Shown one piece after another: positions 42,267 to 50,798 of a stretch of DNA of 64,000 nt. Made by a program: the position numbers and the translations under genes. Position 1 is the stretch's first letter. Every line of letters starts with the position of its first letter. The DNA is from JAOUEA01 sp963810915 (GTDB taxonomy: Bacteria; Actinomycetota; UBA4738; HRBIN12): NCBI GenBank assembly GCA_963810915.1, contig CAWEPH010000001.1, positions 310,001 to 374,000 on the forward strand, given 5' to 3'. Under the pieces are notes generated by a model, which was not told the DNA's origin, did no database searches, and saw nothing but the letters and a program-made list of their open reading frames with translations.

Positions 42267-43856
42267 ATGATGAGCGGTCCGACACGCGAGAACGCCCTCG
42301 ACCATGTCGTAGTGGTCCTGTTCGAGAACCGTTCGCTCGACAACGTGCTCGGGCATCTGTACGGCCCCGGTGATGGCAAGACCTTCGAGGGCGTGATCAG
42401 TAGGGAGTTGAGTAACCCGATCCCGGAGTGGGCCGAGCACGACGCCGAGAGGAAAGCCGTGCCGTACACGGTCGCCACGGACATGGACTCGCCGAACCCG
42501 GACTCAGGTGAGGAGTGGTACCACACGAACACACAGTTGTTCGGTGTCCTCGACGAGCACAACCGCTTCAAGATCGGTGAAGGAGTGACGACGCCGTGGA
42601 ACGCGCCGCAACCGGGCGCGACACCGACGATGGACGGGTTCGTCGCGGACTACATCAGCACCTTCACCGGCGAGATGGGCCGCCAGCCGACGTACGAGGA
42701 ATACGCCCACATCATGACGGGGTTTACCCCGGAGCAGTTGCCCGTGCTGAACGGCATCGCTCGTGAGTTCGGCGTGTTCGACCATTGGTTCTCCGAGGTG
42801 CCGTCCCAGACGTTCATGAACCGCTCCTTCTGGACGGCGGCGACATCGTCCGGGATCGTCGTGAACTCCCCGTTGAAGAAGTGGTTCACGAAGAACGACG
42901 CAGAGACGATCTTCGAGCGACTGGAGCGACACGGCAAGACCTGGAAGATCTACGTGATGGAGGGGATGTCCGTCTCGTTCCACGGCATCATCCACTACTC
43001 CCGCCTCAAGGATCGGCTGGCGACGAACGTGGTGCCATTCGCGGAGTTCGAGCGTGACGCAGCGGCGGGAACTCTGCCCGACTTCTCGCTCATCGAGCCA
43101 AACATGTTCAGCGGGCATGGCGATTACCATCCGGCCTTCGGTCGCTCACTCGGTCCCACCATCGACGCCGACACGCTCGACCCTCCGTCCTCCACGCGGG
43201 CGGGTGAGGCCTTCCTGGAGCGCATCTTCAACGCCTACCGCTCCAGCACGTCGGAGTCGGGCACGAACGTCTGGAACACGGCTCTGCTGATCGGTTGGGA
43301 TGAGCCGGGTGGAACGTACGACCACGTGCCGCCCGGCGCGGTCCCTCCGCCCGACGCGGACGCACCAGCCGGCGAGTTCGGGTTCACGTTCGACCGATCC
43401 GGCTACCGCGTTCCCGCGATCCTCGTCTCCGCGTGGGTCCCGCAAGGCTCCGTCTTCAACGACGAGTACCGCCACACCTCGCTGATCGCCACGCTGCGGA
43501 AGTGCTGGAACCTCGGCGAGGCGTTCACCCAGCGTGACGCCTCGGCTAGAACCTTCGACGACCTGTTCACCCTCGATGAGGCTCGGGACCCGCGAACCTG
43601 GGCGACCTTCACCGCTCGTCCGGTCCCCGCATGGCACCTCGACGAAGAGGCCCTCAACAAGGGGCTCAGCGGGCTCGGCAAGGTGATGGGACCGGGCATC
43701 ATCGAGCACGCCAAGGAACTCGGGCTCGAACTCCCACCGGAAGTCGAAAAGCCCGACGCGGAGATCACCCCCGAGGTCATGTTCGATGTGATCAGACAGG
43801 CCGCCTGGCACTTCTTTCCCCTCCTGGCACCTGATGCCTCATCGAAACCGCCTTGA
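42267..43856 (+). CDS. Phosphoesterase family protein (phospholipase C/acid phosphatase superfamily), no signal peptide
   Basis: A 529-residue protein from ATG 42267 (AGGGAGG 4 nt upstream). It belongs to the PF04185 superfamily: VVVVLFENRSLDNVLGHL (metal/nucleophile region, E20-N21), VFDHWFSEVPSQTFMNRSF, LIEPNMFSGHGDYHP and IGWDEPGGTYDHVPPG. It is diverged from the three exported paralogues at 46196-50789 and has no signal peptide, so it may be cytosolic. It lies between a kdpA scar and a tRNA-like remnant, which suggests insertion. Confidence 0.85.
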   Translation: MMSGPTRENALDHVVVVLFENRSLDNVLGHLYGPGDGKTFEGVISRELSNPIPEWAEHDAERKAVPYTVATDMDSPNPDSGEEWYHTNTQLFGVLDEHNRFKIGEGVTTPWNAPQPGATPTMDGFVADYISTFTGEMGRQPTYEEYAHIMTGFTPEQLPVLNGIAREFGVFDHWFSEVPSQTFMNRSFWTAATSSGIVVNSPLKKWFTKNDAETIFERLERHGKTWKIYVMEGMSVSFHGIIHYSRLKDRLATNVVPFAEFERDAAAGTLPDFSLIEPNMFSGHGDYHPAFGRSLGPTIDADTLDPPSSTRAGEAFLERIFNAYRSSTSESGTNVWNTALLIGWDEPGGTYDHVPPGAVPPPDADAPAGEFGFTFDRSGYRVPAILVSAWVPQGSVFNDEYRHTSLIATLRKCWNLGEAFTQRDASARTFDDLFTLDEARDPRTWATFTARPVPAWHLDEEALNKGLSGLGKVMGPGIIEHAKELGLELPPEVEKPDAEITPEVMFDVIRQAAWHFFPLLAPDASSKPP

Positions 43857-43922
43857 GGGCTTGCAGTCCCCCGACAGCCCTTATCGACATCGAGCCGAGC
43901 ACGTCCCCGCTCGCGGTGAACG

Positions 43923-43975
43923 TGTCCCCAACGGGGGTCGAACCGATGTCTCGACCTTCGGAGGGTAGGGTCAAG
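43923..43975 (-). tRNA. tRNA-like remnant (3' half), probably non-functional
   Basis: On the minus strand, GGTTCGACC with flanking C/G arms resembles a T-arm, and CTCCGAA resembles an anticodon loop (CCG). On the plus strand the segment shares the order and spacing of the tRNA-Glu 3' half 115 bp away (tccccaacggg, tcgaacc, gtctc, accttc/g, agggt). Stem mismatches (in the T-stem and anticodon stem) and lack of a clear D-arm argue against a working tRNA. Nothing else is seen from 43857 to 44036. Confidence 0.35.
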
Positions 43976-44036
43976 CCGTTCGAGGGACGGATGTAGACAC
44001 CGTATGAGACAAGGCGGGGAAAGCCCTTGGCGGGAG

Positions 44037-44109
44037 TAGTCCCAACGGGATTCGAACCCGTGTCTCCACCTTGAGAGGGTGGTGTCCTAGGCCCCTAGAC
44101 GATGGGACC
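44037..44109 (-). tRNA. tRNA-Glu (CTC anticodon)
   Basis: The minus strand folds into a cloverleaf: acceptor GGTCCCA/TGGGACT (first pair G-T), a D-arm, anticodon stem CCACC/GGTGG with loop CTCTCAA (anticodon CTC), and T-arm ACGGG-TTCGAAT-CCCGT. The discriminator is A at 44037. No CCA is encoded. The GluCUC isotype fits high-GC codon use. Confidence 0.95.
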
Positions 44110-44148
44110 GCGTGATGCGGTGGCCGGGCAGGCAGTGTAGCAACCCGT

Positions 44149-44625
44149 TCAGAGGTCCTTGAAGAGCTGGCGGCTCATCTCCGCGTACCCGAGCGACTCG
44201 TACAGGGCGCGGGCAACCGGATTGTCCCCGAAGACGTTGAGCTCCAGGCGCGAGACCCCCATGGCGCGCGCCTCCTCCTCCGCGTGCACCATGAGCGTGC
44301 GCCCGTACCCGCGGCCGCGCAGCGCCTCCTCGACCTTGATGTCGTAGATCCAGCCCACGGGCGCGCCCTCGCGCCGCTGCTGCGCCACCCAGAGGAGGCC
44401 GACCTCTTCGCCGGTCGTCGCATCGAAGGCGAGCAGGAGCCGGTGCCCACGCGTGCGGACGCCGTCGGGGAGCAGGTCCTCGAAGACCCGTTCGGCGTAG
44501 CGCGTGGCCTCCGGGCGACCGATCCGGGTGTTGCGCAACACCTCGTCGGCGTACTCCGGGATCGCCCGCTCCAGGTACCGTCGGTACTCCCCGGCGGTCA
44601 TCGGCCGCAGGGTCACCTCAGGCAT
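44149..44625 (-). CDS. GNAT-family N-acetyltransferase
   Basis: A 158-residue protein from ATG 44625. The GNAT core is clear: YDIKVEEALRGRGYGRTLMVHAEEEA (acetyl-CoA loop RGRGYG) followed by LELNVFGDNPVARALYESLGY. A helical N-terminus with RPMTAGEYRRYLERA is common in small amino- or peptide-acetylating members; substrate unknown. It begins 2 nt after the isocitrate dehydrogenase stop on the same strand, so the two form an operon. Confidence 0.92.
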   Translation of the reverse strand: MPEVTLRPMTAGEYRRYLERAIPEYADEVLRNTRIGRPEATRYAERVFEDLLPDGVRTRGHRLLLAFDATTGEEVGLLWVAQQRREGAPVGWIYDIKVEEALRGRGYGRTLMVHAEEEARAMGVSRLELNVFGDNPVARALYESLGYAEMSRQLFKDL

Positions 44626-44626
44626 G

Positions 44627-46087
44627 TCAGTTCTCGCCCTGGTCCCTCGTGAAGCCGAGCTCGCCGTCGAATTCCAGGAGCTTCTCGATGTGCATCCATC
44701 GATGGCGGCGACTGATGCGTGCGAGGAGCTGATTCACGTCCTCGTCGGGCAGGTCGCCGGGGTTCTCCTTCACGATGAACCGACACCGCCAATGATCGAC
44801 GGTGTCCGTGATGGCGCCCGTGGGCGGGTACACCTTCGTCCCCCGTGAGGAGATCATCTTGAGCGACAGGCGGGTGTCCTGGGTGAGCTCCATCAAGGAG
44901 GCGCCCAGCGCCGCCGCGTCCATCGGCGATTCCACGAAGACGTCGAGGCCTACCACCGCGCGCGAAGAGACCTTCACGTAGTCGGGGTCGGAGGAGAGCT
45001 GCGGGAGCTCCAACGGCTGCGGGTCGCGGATCGTCCAGTTCTCCGTGCGCTTCCCGAGGTTGCCGATGATCGTCTCGGTGTACTCGGTGGTGGGCGTGCC
45101 GCGGTCGTAGCCGAGGACGTCGCCCGTGAGCACGCCCGACTCGAGCGTGACGAAGATGGCGTGCTCGATGGCGGCGGCCTCTTCGAAGAGCCCGAGGTAC
45201 CGCAGCATCATGACCGAGGAGAGGATCACCGCGGTCGGGTTGATCACGTTCTTACCGGCGTACTTGGGAGCCGAACCGTGCACGGCCTCGAAGATCGCCA
45301 CCTCGTTCCCGATATTGGCGCTCGGCGCGTAGCCGAGCCCGCCGATCAGCGCGCTGGAGAGGTCGCTCAGGATGTCGCCGTTCATGTTGGTGGTGACGAT
45401 CACCTCGAACTGCTCGGGTCGCTTCACGAGCTGGTGCGCGCAGTTGTCGACGATCACGTGCCAGGACTCGATCTCCGGGTAGTCGGGGGCCACCTGTTCG
45501 AAGACGCGCTTCAGCGTGCCCTCGCTGAACTTCATGATGTTCGCCTTGGTGGCGCACGCCACGCTCGAACGGCCCTCGCTGCGCGCGTACGCGAACGCGA
45601 AGCGCGCGATCTTCTCGCAGCCCTTCACGCTGATCAGCTTCAGGGCCTGGGCCACACCTGGCGTCTGCATGTATTCGATGCCCGCGTAGAGATCCTCGAT
45701 GTTCTCGCGGACCATCACGAGGTCCACCCCACGACCCGAGTACGGCGTCTTCACGCCCGGCATCTCGCGCACGGGACGGACGTTGGCGTAGGTCTCGTAG
45801 AGCTTGCGGAGCGTGACGTTCGCGCTCTTCTCTCCGAACCCGACCGGCGTCTCGAGCGGTCCCTTCAAGGCGACGCGGGTACGTGCGATCGAGTCCATCG
45901 TTTGGCTGGGCACGCCCGATGCCACGCCCTTCTTGAAGACCTCCGCGCCTGCCTCGGCCTCTTCCCAGGCGATGGGCGCACCCGTCGCATCCACGATCGC
46001 ACGGGCGGCGGCCACGCATTCGGGCCCGATGCCGTCACCGGGGATCAGTGTCACCGGGATCGGGGTCGGAGATCCGTTGGCGCTCAC
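44627..46087 (-). CDS. icd: Isocitrate dehydrogenase (extended form)
   Basis: A 486-residue decarboxylating dehydrogenase from GTG 46087. The N-terminus has VTLIPGDGIGPECV; LKGPLETPVGFGEKSANVTLR and YANVRPVREMPGV are the isocitrate site; MVRENIEDLYAGIEY and NMNGDILSDLSSALIGGLGYAPSAN hold the metal aspartates. After the usual ~340-residue core there is a C-terminal extension (about 350-486) as in Thermus and Rickettsia isocitrate dehydrogenases. Many actinobacteria use a monomeric ~740-residue enzyme instead. Coenzyme preference is not read with certainty; NADP is likely. It acts in the TCA cycle. Confidence 0.9.
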   Translation of the reverse strand: MSANGSPTPIPVTLIPGDGIGPECVAAARAIVDATGAPIAWEEAEAGAEVFKKGVASGVPSQTMDSIARTRVALKGPLETPVGFGEKSANVTLRKLYETYANVRPVREMPGVKTPYSGRGVDLVMVRENIEDLYAGIEYMQTPGVAQALKLISVKGCEKIARFAFAYARSEGRSSVACATKANIMKFSEGTLKRVFEQVAPDYPEIESWHVIVDNCAHQLVKRPEQFEVIVTTNMNGDILSDLSSALIGGLGYAPSANIGNEVAIFEAVHGSAPKYAGKNVINPTAVILSSVMMLRYLGLFEEAAAIEHAIFVTLESGVLTGDVLGYDRGTPTTEYTETIIGNLGKRTENWTIRDPQPLELPQLSSDPDYVKVSSRAVVGLDVFVESPMDAAALGASLMELTQDTRLSLKMISSRGTKVYPPTGAITDTVDHWRCRFIVKENPGDLPDEDVNQLLARISRRHRWMHIEKLLEFDGELGFTRDQGEN

Positions 46088-46182
46088 GCGGGCTTCGCCT
46101 CCTAGGGGCCGCGGCGGCGGCCGTCGGGCGCCATCGTAGGAGAAAGTGGGCCGAGAGAGATGCGTTCGGAGTCACCGCCGAC

Positions 46183-46188
46183 TACCAT
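46183..46188 (+). promoter_or_regulatory. -10 element of a leaderless promoter
   Basis: TACCAT ends 7 nt before ATG 46196 and fixes that codon as the start in preference to an in-frame ATG at 46160. Confidence 0.55.
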
Positions 46189-46195
46189 CCGCGCG

Positions 46196-47653
46196 ATGAG
46201 GAGGATCGTTCGCACGATCGGGGCGCTCGCATGCGCGGGGGCGGCAGCGATCGCACTGCTGGGCGCCCCACCACCCCCGGCGGCGATCGGTGCGCCGAAC
46301 GGCACTCCCGGCATCGACCCCGCCGCGGGGATCCGCAACATCGACCACATCATCATCGTGGTCCAGGAGAACCGCTCCTTCGACCACTACTTCGGGACCT
46401 TCCCGGGTGCCAATGGCCTTCCGAGGGGGCCTGCGGGCCACTTCAAGACCTGCATCCCGGATCCGGCCGCACACACCTGCCGGCGTCCGTACCACGATCT
46501 CAACCAGTACGACCAAGGCGGGAAGCACGACCAGAGCGCCTCCCGTCTCGACGTGAACGGCGGGAAGATGAACGGGTTCGTCTCGACGTTCCGTCGGTTC
46601 GGCGCACCCTGCACCCACAGCCATCACGGGGGATCCGTCTGTCGTTTCGTCAAACCAGGGCCGAACGGAACCCCGGACGTGATGGGGTTCCACACCGCCC
46701 GGGAGATCCCCAACTACTGGGCGTACGCCAGGCGGTACCTGCTCCAAGACCGGATGTTCGCACCGGCCGACTCGTACACGCTTCCCGCGCACCTGTACCT
46801 CGTTTCGGCGTGGTCGGCGACGTGCCCCATCCACACGCCGAGGTCGTGCACGTCCGATCTCTCGAACCCGGGGAGGGGCTGGCGCCCGGCCCACGGGCCG
46901 CCGTATCCCTACCAGTGGACCGACATCACGCGGCTCCTCTACGAGCACGGCGTCTCGTGGGCGTACTACGTCGGCGCCCACACGTGCATCGTGCCGCCCT
47001 GCCCCGCCTGGGACGACGAGACGACCGTCTGGTTCCAGAACCCGCTCCCGGGGTTCCAGGATGTCCACGCCACGCACCAGGTGGGGAACATCCAGCCGCA
47101 CGAGCAGTTCTTCACCGGCATCAAGACGGACTCCCTGCCTTCGGTCTCCTGGGTCATGCCGGTGCGGGGCCACAGCGAGCACCCGCCGGACAACATCGCG
47201 ACCGGTGCGGCATGGGTGACGAGGGTGGTGAACGCCGTCATGCGGGCCCCCGCGGACTTCCGCAACCACACGGCGGTCTTCTTGACCTGGGACGACTGGG
47301 GCGGCTTCTACGACCACGTGAAGCCCATCCGGATCGATGCCAACGGCTACGGGATCCGCGTGCCGGGCATCCTCATCAGCCCCTTCGCCCGCGGTGGCGT
47401 CGACCACCAGACGCTGTCCTTCGACGCCTACCTCAAGCTGATCGAGGACCGGTTCCTGGGCGGCGAGCGTCTCGACCCCAGGACCTTGATGAGCAAGTAC
47501 GGGATCTTCGACGCGCGCCCGAAGGTGCGGGAGGCCGCGGTGCGCCTCGGCGACCTCGGCAAGGAGTTCAACTGGGCGCGCTCGCCGATCCCGCCGCTGA
47601 TCCTGGACACGACCCCGCTGGGCCCGCTTCCGGCCGTTCCCGGGGGCCACTAG
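46196..47653 (+). CDS. Exported phospholipase C/phosphoesterase family protein, copy 1
   Basis: A 485-residue protein from ATG 46196. A signal peptide covers about residues 1-33. The PF04185 phosphoesterase domain begins IDHIIIVVQENRSFDHYFGTF (E58-N59) and contains VMGFHTAREIPNYWAYARRY, SWVMPVRGHSEHPPDN and the metal-site TWDDWGGFYDHV. Members hydrolyse phospholipids or phosphomonoesters outside the cytoplasm. It is the first of three tandem genes, each with its own leaderless promoter, an arrangement like mycobacterial plcABC. A 196-bp stretch near its 3' end is almost identical to copy 2. Confidence 0.9.
   Translation: MRRIVRTIGALACAGAAAIALLGAPPPPAAIGAPNGTPGIDPAAGIRNIDHIIIVVQENRSFDHYFGTFPGANGLPRGPAGHFKTCIPDPAAHTCRRPYHDLNQYDQGGKHDQSASRLDVNGGKMNGFVSTFRRFGAPCTHSHHGGSVCRFVKPGPNGTPDVMGFHTAREIPNYWAYARRYLLQDRMFAPADSYTLPAHLYLVSAWSATCPIHTPRSCTSDLSNPGRGWRPAHGPPYPYQWTDITRLLYEHGVSWAYYVGAHTCIVPPCPAWDDETTVWFQNPLPGFQDVHATHQVGNIQPHEQFFTGIKTDSLPSVSWVMPVRGHSEHPPDNIATGAAWVTRVVNAVMRAPADFRNHTAVFLTWDDWGGFYDHVKPIRIDANGYGIRVPGILISPFARGGVDHQTLSFDAYLKLIEDRFLGGERLDPRTLMSKYGIFDARPKVREAAVRLGDLGKEFNWARSPIPPLILDTTPLGPLPAVPGGH
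47277..47472 (+). repeat. Near-identical segment shared with copy 2 (first copy)
   Basis: 196 bp matching 48822-49017 with three mismatches; the last 132 bp (from 47341) are identical. Codes for the DDWGGFYDHV region and the following ~55 residues. Flanking parts of the two genes are far less alike. Confidence 0.9.
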
Positions 47654-47700
47654 CACCCGACCAGGATCGAGGGTGCTGGAGACCGGGCGGTCCGCCCGGT
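47652..47700 (+). terminator. Two tandem hairpins between copies 1 and 2
   Basis: AGCACCC (47652-47658) pairs with GGGTGCT (47671-47677) across a 12-nt loop. ACCGGGCGG (47682-47690) pairs with CCGCCCGGT (47692-47700) around a single T, giving a 7-bp stem with 5-nt loop as RNA. The second hairpin touches the -10 of the next gene. Probable termination of copy 1. Confidence 0.5.
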
Positions 47701-47705
47701 ACGAT
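47700..47705 (+). promoter_or_regulatory. -10 element of a leaderless promoter
   Basis: TACGAT ends 8 nt before GTG 47714. Its first base is the last base of the preceding hairpin. Confidence 0.5.
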
Positions 47706-47713
47706 CCCCGCCC

Positions 47714-49153
47714 GTGACCTCCCGCTCCCGCTATCGCTCCGCGTGCCTCGTCGTTTCCGCCCTGCTCGCCTCCGGTCTGCTGGCGGGGGCGCTGGCGTCA
47801 CCGATCCAGACCGCCGCACACGCCGGCACGCCCGGGATCGATCCTGCGGTGGGGATCGGGAACATCGACCACGTGATCTTCATCGTGCAGGAGAACCGGT
47901 CCTTCGATCACTACTTCGGGACGTTCCCGGGCGCCAACGGGCTCCCGCGAGCGCCGGGCGGCCGGCTCGAGCCGTGCCTGCCGGACCCTGCCTCCGCCGC
48001 CTGTCGGCGCCCCTACCACGACCGGAACCTGTTCGATGCCGGGGGCCCACACGGGCTGATTGGCTCGATCGTGTCGGTGGACCACGGGCGCATGGACGGC
48101 TACGTCCAATCCCTGCGTGCGATGGGCAACAGCTGCACGAAGCACCCCGGGTATCGCCCCTGCCGCGAGGCCAGGCCCGGTCCGCACGGCACACCGGACG
48201 TGATGGGATTCCATACCGCCGCCGAGATCCCCAACTACTGGGCGTATGCGCGTCGCTATCTCTTGCAGGACAGGATGTTCGCTCCGTCGGACTCCTGGAC
48301 GTTGCCGTCGCACCTCTACCTGGTGTCCGCATGGTCCGCGACCTGCAAGGATCCTCGGGACGGAAGGAGCTGCCGCTCGGACCTCGTGGCTCCCGGCCAC
48401 AACGTCGCGGGGCACGGCAAGGTCTGGTCCCCGGCCGATGGCTTGCCGAGGCCCTACGCCTGGGCGGACATCACCTGGCTCCTCAACGCCCACGGGGTGA
48501 GCTGGGCGTACTACGTGGGGGCCGGGACCTGCGTGGTCCCGCCGTGCGGGCGCACGGGCGGCGCGGTCACGGCCGATGTGCAGAACCCGCTGCCCGGGTT
48601 CCGCACCGTGGCCGTCGACCACCAGCTGCACAACGTCACCCCCAACAGCGCCTTCTTCGACGCGGCCGCCGCCGGCACGCTACCTGCGGTGTCGTGGGTC
48701 GTTCCCACCACCCACAAGGGGGAGCACCCGCCCGACTCGATCGGCAACGGTCAGGCCTGGGTCACGCACGTGGTGAACGCGGTGATGCGGGGGCCCGCCG
48801 AGCAGTGGCTCCACACGGCGATCTTCTTGACCTGGGACGACTGGGGCGGGTTCTACGACCACGTGAAGCCCATCCGGATCGACGGCAACGGCTACGGGAT
48901 CCGCGTGCCGGGCATCCTCATCAGCCCCTTCGCCCGCGGTGGCGTCGACCACCAGACGCTGTCCTTCGACGCCTACCTCAAGCTGATCGAGGACCGGTTC
49001 CTGGGCGGCGAGCGTCTGGACCCGCGGACCGACGGGTGGCCGGACGCGCGACCCACGGTGCGGGAGTCGGTGAAGGGGCTCGGGAACCTCGGGAAGGAGT
49101 TCGACTGGTCCCGCACGCCGATCCCGACGCTGGTGCTCGATCCCACCCCATGA
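47714..49153 (+). CDS. Exported phospholipase C/phosphoesterase family protein, copy 2
   Basis: A 479-residue protein from GTG 47714. The signal peptide is about residues 1-36 (SACLVVSALLASGLLAGALA). The domain carries VIFIVQENRSFDHYFGTF, MGFHTAAEIPNYWAYARRYL, HKGEHPPDS and TWDDWGGFYDHVKPIRI. It keeps extra cysteine pairs common to copies 1 and 3 (CLPDPASAACRRPY; CKDPRDGRSC; CVVPPC), fitting an extracytoplasmic, disulfide-bonded enzyme. Nucleotide identity to copy 1 is concentrated in one block near the 3' end. Confidence 0.9.
   Translation: MTSRSRYRSACLVVSALLASGLLAGALASPIQTAAHAGTPGIDPAVGIGNIDHVIFIVQENRSFDHYFGTFPGANGLPRAPGGRLEPCLPDPASAACRRPYHDRNLFDAGGPHGLIGSIVSVDHGRMDGYVQSLRAMGNSCTKHPGYRPCREARPGPHGTPDVMGFHTAAEIPNYWAYARRYLLQDRMFAPSDSWTLPSHLYLVSAWSATCKDPRDGRSCRSDLVAPGHNVAGHGKVWSPADGLPRPYAWADITWLLNAHGVSWAYYVGAGTCVVPPCGRTGGAVTADVQNPLPGFRTVAVDHQLHNVTPNSAFFDAAAAGTLPAVSWVVPTTHKGEHPPDSIGNGQAWVTHVVNAVMRGPAEQWLHTAIFLTWDDWGGFYDHVKPIRIDGNGYGIRVPGILISPFARGGVDHQTLSFDAYLKLIEDRFLGGERLDPRTDGWPDARPTVRESVKGLGNLGKEFDWSRTPIPTLVLDPTP
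48822..49017 (+). repeat. Near-identical segment shared with copy 1 (second copy)
   Basis: Counterpart of 47277-47472, offset 1545 bp, three mismatches in 196 bp. The 132 bp from 48886 are identical. Confidence 0.9.
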
Positions 49154-49170
49154 TCCGACGTCACGGACGG

Positions 49171-49188
49171 TAGCATGGGCGCCCATGC
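49171..49188 (+). promoter_or_regulatory. -10 element overlapped by a palindrome that includes the start codon
   Basis: TAGCAT (49171-49176) lies 8 nt before ATG 49185. GCATGGGCGCCCATGC (49173-49188) is a perfect 16-bp palindrome running from the -10 through the start codon, so it could be an operator. Confidence 0.5.
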
Positions 49189-50789
49189 GTGCCCGATCCC
49201 GGTTCGTCCTCGTCTGGCTCCTGGTTGCCGCCGCCCTGGTCGCAGCCGCGTGCACGGGCTCCGGCGATACGGGATCGACGACTACCGCGGCGCCGACGAC
49301 TGAGCCCGCCGCAACCGGCGCGAGCCCGGTGCCCCTCACCGCCCGCCCGTTCACGGTCCCCGATCTGTACCCGATCGACGCGGCGATGGCCCCGAAGGGG
49401 GTCGACCTCCAACCCTTGAAGGATCCGCCCGCCGCGGCCTCTCTGCCGGATCCATCGCGGCCGATCGTCCCCGCGGACGGCATCGACAACATCGACCATT
49501 TCGTGTTCGTCGTCCAGGAGAACCGGTCGTTCGATCACTACTTCGGGACGTTCCCGGGCGCGGACGGCATCCCGATGAAGAACGGCGTCCCGACGACCTG
49601 CGCCCCCGATCCGCTCGGGGGCTGCCACCGTCCGTATCACGACACCAACTTCACAGACGGCGCGGGGTCACACACGCAAAGCGCGTCCGTGACGGACGTC
49701 GACGGCGGGAAGATGGACGGGTTCGTGGAGGCCTACCGCCGAGCCGGCAACTGGTGCACCAAGCACCCGACCGAGGCTCCGTGCCCACAGGCGTCGAACG
49801 GACCGCAGGGCCAGCCGGACGTCATGGGCTACCACACGGGAGCGGAGATCCCGAACTATTGGGCCTACGCCAAGACGTACGGGCTCCACGACCACATGTT
49901 CGCGCCCACCGACTCCTGGACCCTCCCCTCACACCTGTTCCTGGTCTCCGCGTGGTCGGCGAGCTGCTCCGACCCCAACGACGCGATGAGCTGCTCCTCC
50001 GACCTGAAGGTTCCCGGCAACCAGTACGGGAGCCCGCCCGGGACACAGTGGAGTCCCGCAGACGGGACGCCGCGCCCGTACGTGTGGGGTGACGTGACAT
50101 GGCTCCTCTACAAGCACGGGATCCAGTGGGCCTACTTCGTCGGACCCGGGACCTGCGAGGCCGCGCCTTGTGGGGATGCTGGGGGGAAGACCGTGACCGC
50201 CGACGTGCAGAATCCGCTCCCTGGGTTCACGAGCGTGGCCACCACCGGGCAGCTGGACAACATCCGTCCCAACACGGAGTTCTTCCAGGCGGCGCAGGAC
50301 GGAAACCTGCCGGCCGTGAGCTGGGTCATGCCCACGATCGGCGTGGGCGAGCACCCGCCCGACAGCATCGCCGCAGGTCAGGCGTGGGTCACAAAGGTCG
50401 TGAACGCCGTGATGACCGGCCCGCCCGACCAATGGCTGCACACGGCGATCTTCATCACGTGGGACGACTGGGGTGGGTTCTACGACCATGTGAAGCCCCC
50501 GGTGGTGGACGAGAACGGCTGGGGCCTTCGCGTGCCGGACATCATGATCGGCCCGTACGTGAAGCAGGGCGTCTCCCACCAACTCCTCACGTTCGATGCG
50601 TACCTGAAGCTGGTGGAGGACCGCTTCCTCGAGAGCGACCGCATCGATCCGAAGACCGATGGCTGGCCGGACTCACGACCGACCGTGCGGGAGGACGTGC
50701 CGATCCTCGGCGACCTCGCGAGGGACTTCGACTTCGCACAGGACCCGATCCCGCCCTTGGTGCTGGACCCGTGGCCCTCGAAGTCCTGA
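49185..50789 (+). CDS. Phospholipase C/phosphoesterase family lipoprotein, copy 3
   Basis: A 534-residue protein from ATG 49185. A lipoprotein signal ends at C23 (LVAAAC), followed by a Ser/Thr-rich linker of about 80 residues (GDTGSTTTAAPTTEPAA) before the phosphoesterase domain. The domain has FVFVVQENRSFDHYFGTF, VMGYHTGAEIPNYWAYAKTYG, VGEHPPDSIA and TWDDWGGFYDHVKPPV. It is therefore expected on the outer face of the membrane, while copies 1 and 2 look secreted. It lacks the nearly identical block shared by copies 1 and 2. Confidence 0.9.
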   Translation: MRARSRFVLVWLLVAAALVAAACTGSGDTGSTTTAAPTTEPAATGASPVPLTARPFTVPDLYPIDAAMAPKGVDLQPLKDPPAAASLPDPSRPIVPADGIDNIDHFVFVVQENRSFDHYFGTFPGADGIPMKNGVPTTCAPDPLGGCHRPYHDTNFTDGAGSHTQSASVTDVDGGKMDGFVEAYRRAGNWCTKHPTEAPCPQASNGPQGQPDVMGYHTGAEIPNYWAYAKTYGLHDHMFAPTDSWTLPSHLFLVSAWSASCSDPNDAMSCSSDLKVPGNQYGSPPGTQWSPADGTPRPYVWGDVTWLLYKHGIQWAYFVGPGTCEAAPCGDAGGKTVTADVQNPLPGFTSVATTGQLDNIRPNTEFFQAAQDGNLPAVSWVMPTIGVGEHPPDSIAAGQAWVTKVVNAVMTGPPDQWLHTAIFITWDDWGGFYDHVKPPVVDENGWGLRVPDIMIGPYVKQGVSHQLLTFDAYLKLVEDRFLESDRIDPKTDGWPDSRPTVREDVPILGDLARDFDFAQDPIPPLVLDPWPSKS

Positions 50790-50798
50790 CGATCGGCC

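Noticed and set aside
43923..43975. A functional second tRNA
   Set aside because: Stem mismatches and no acceptable D-arm; kept only as a remnant.
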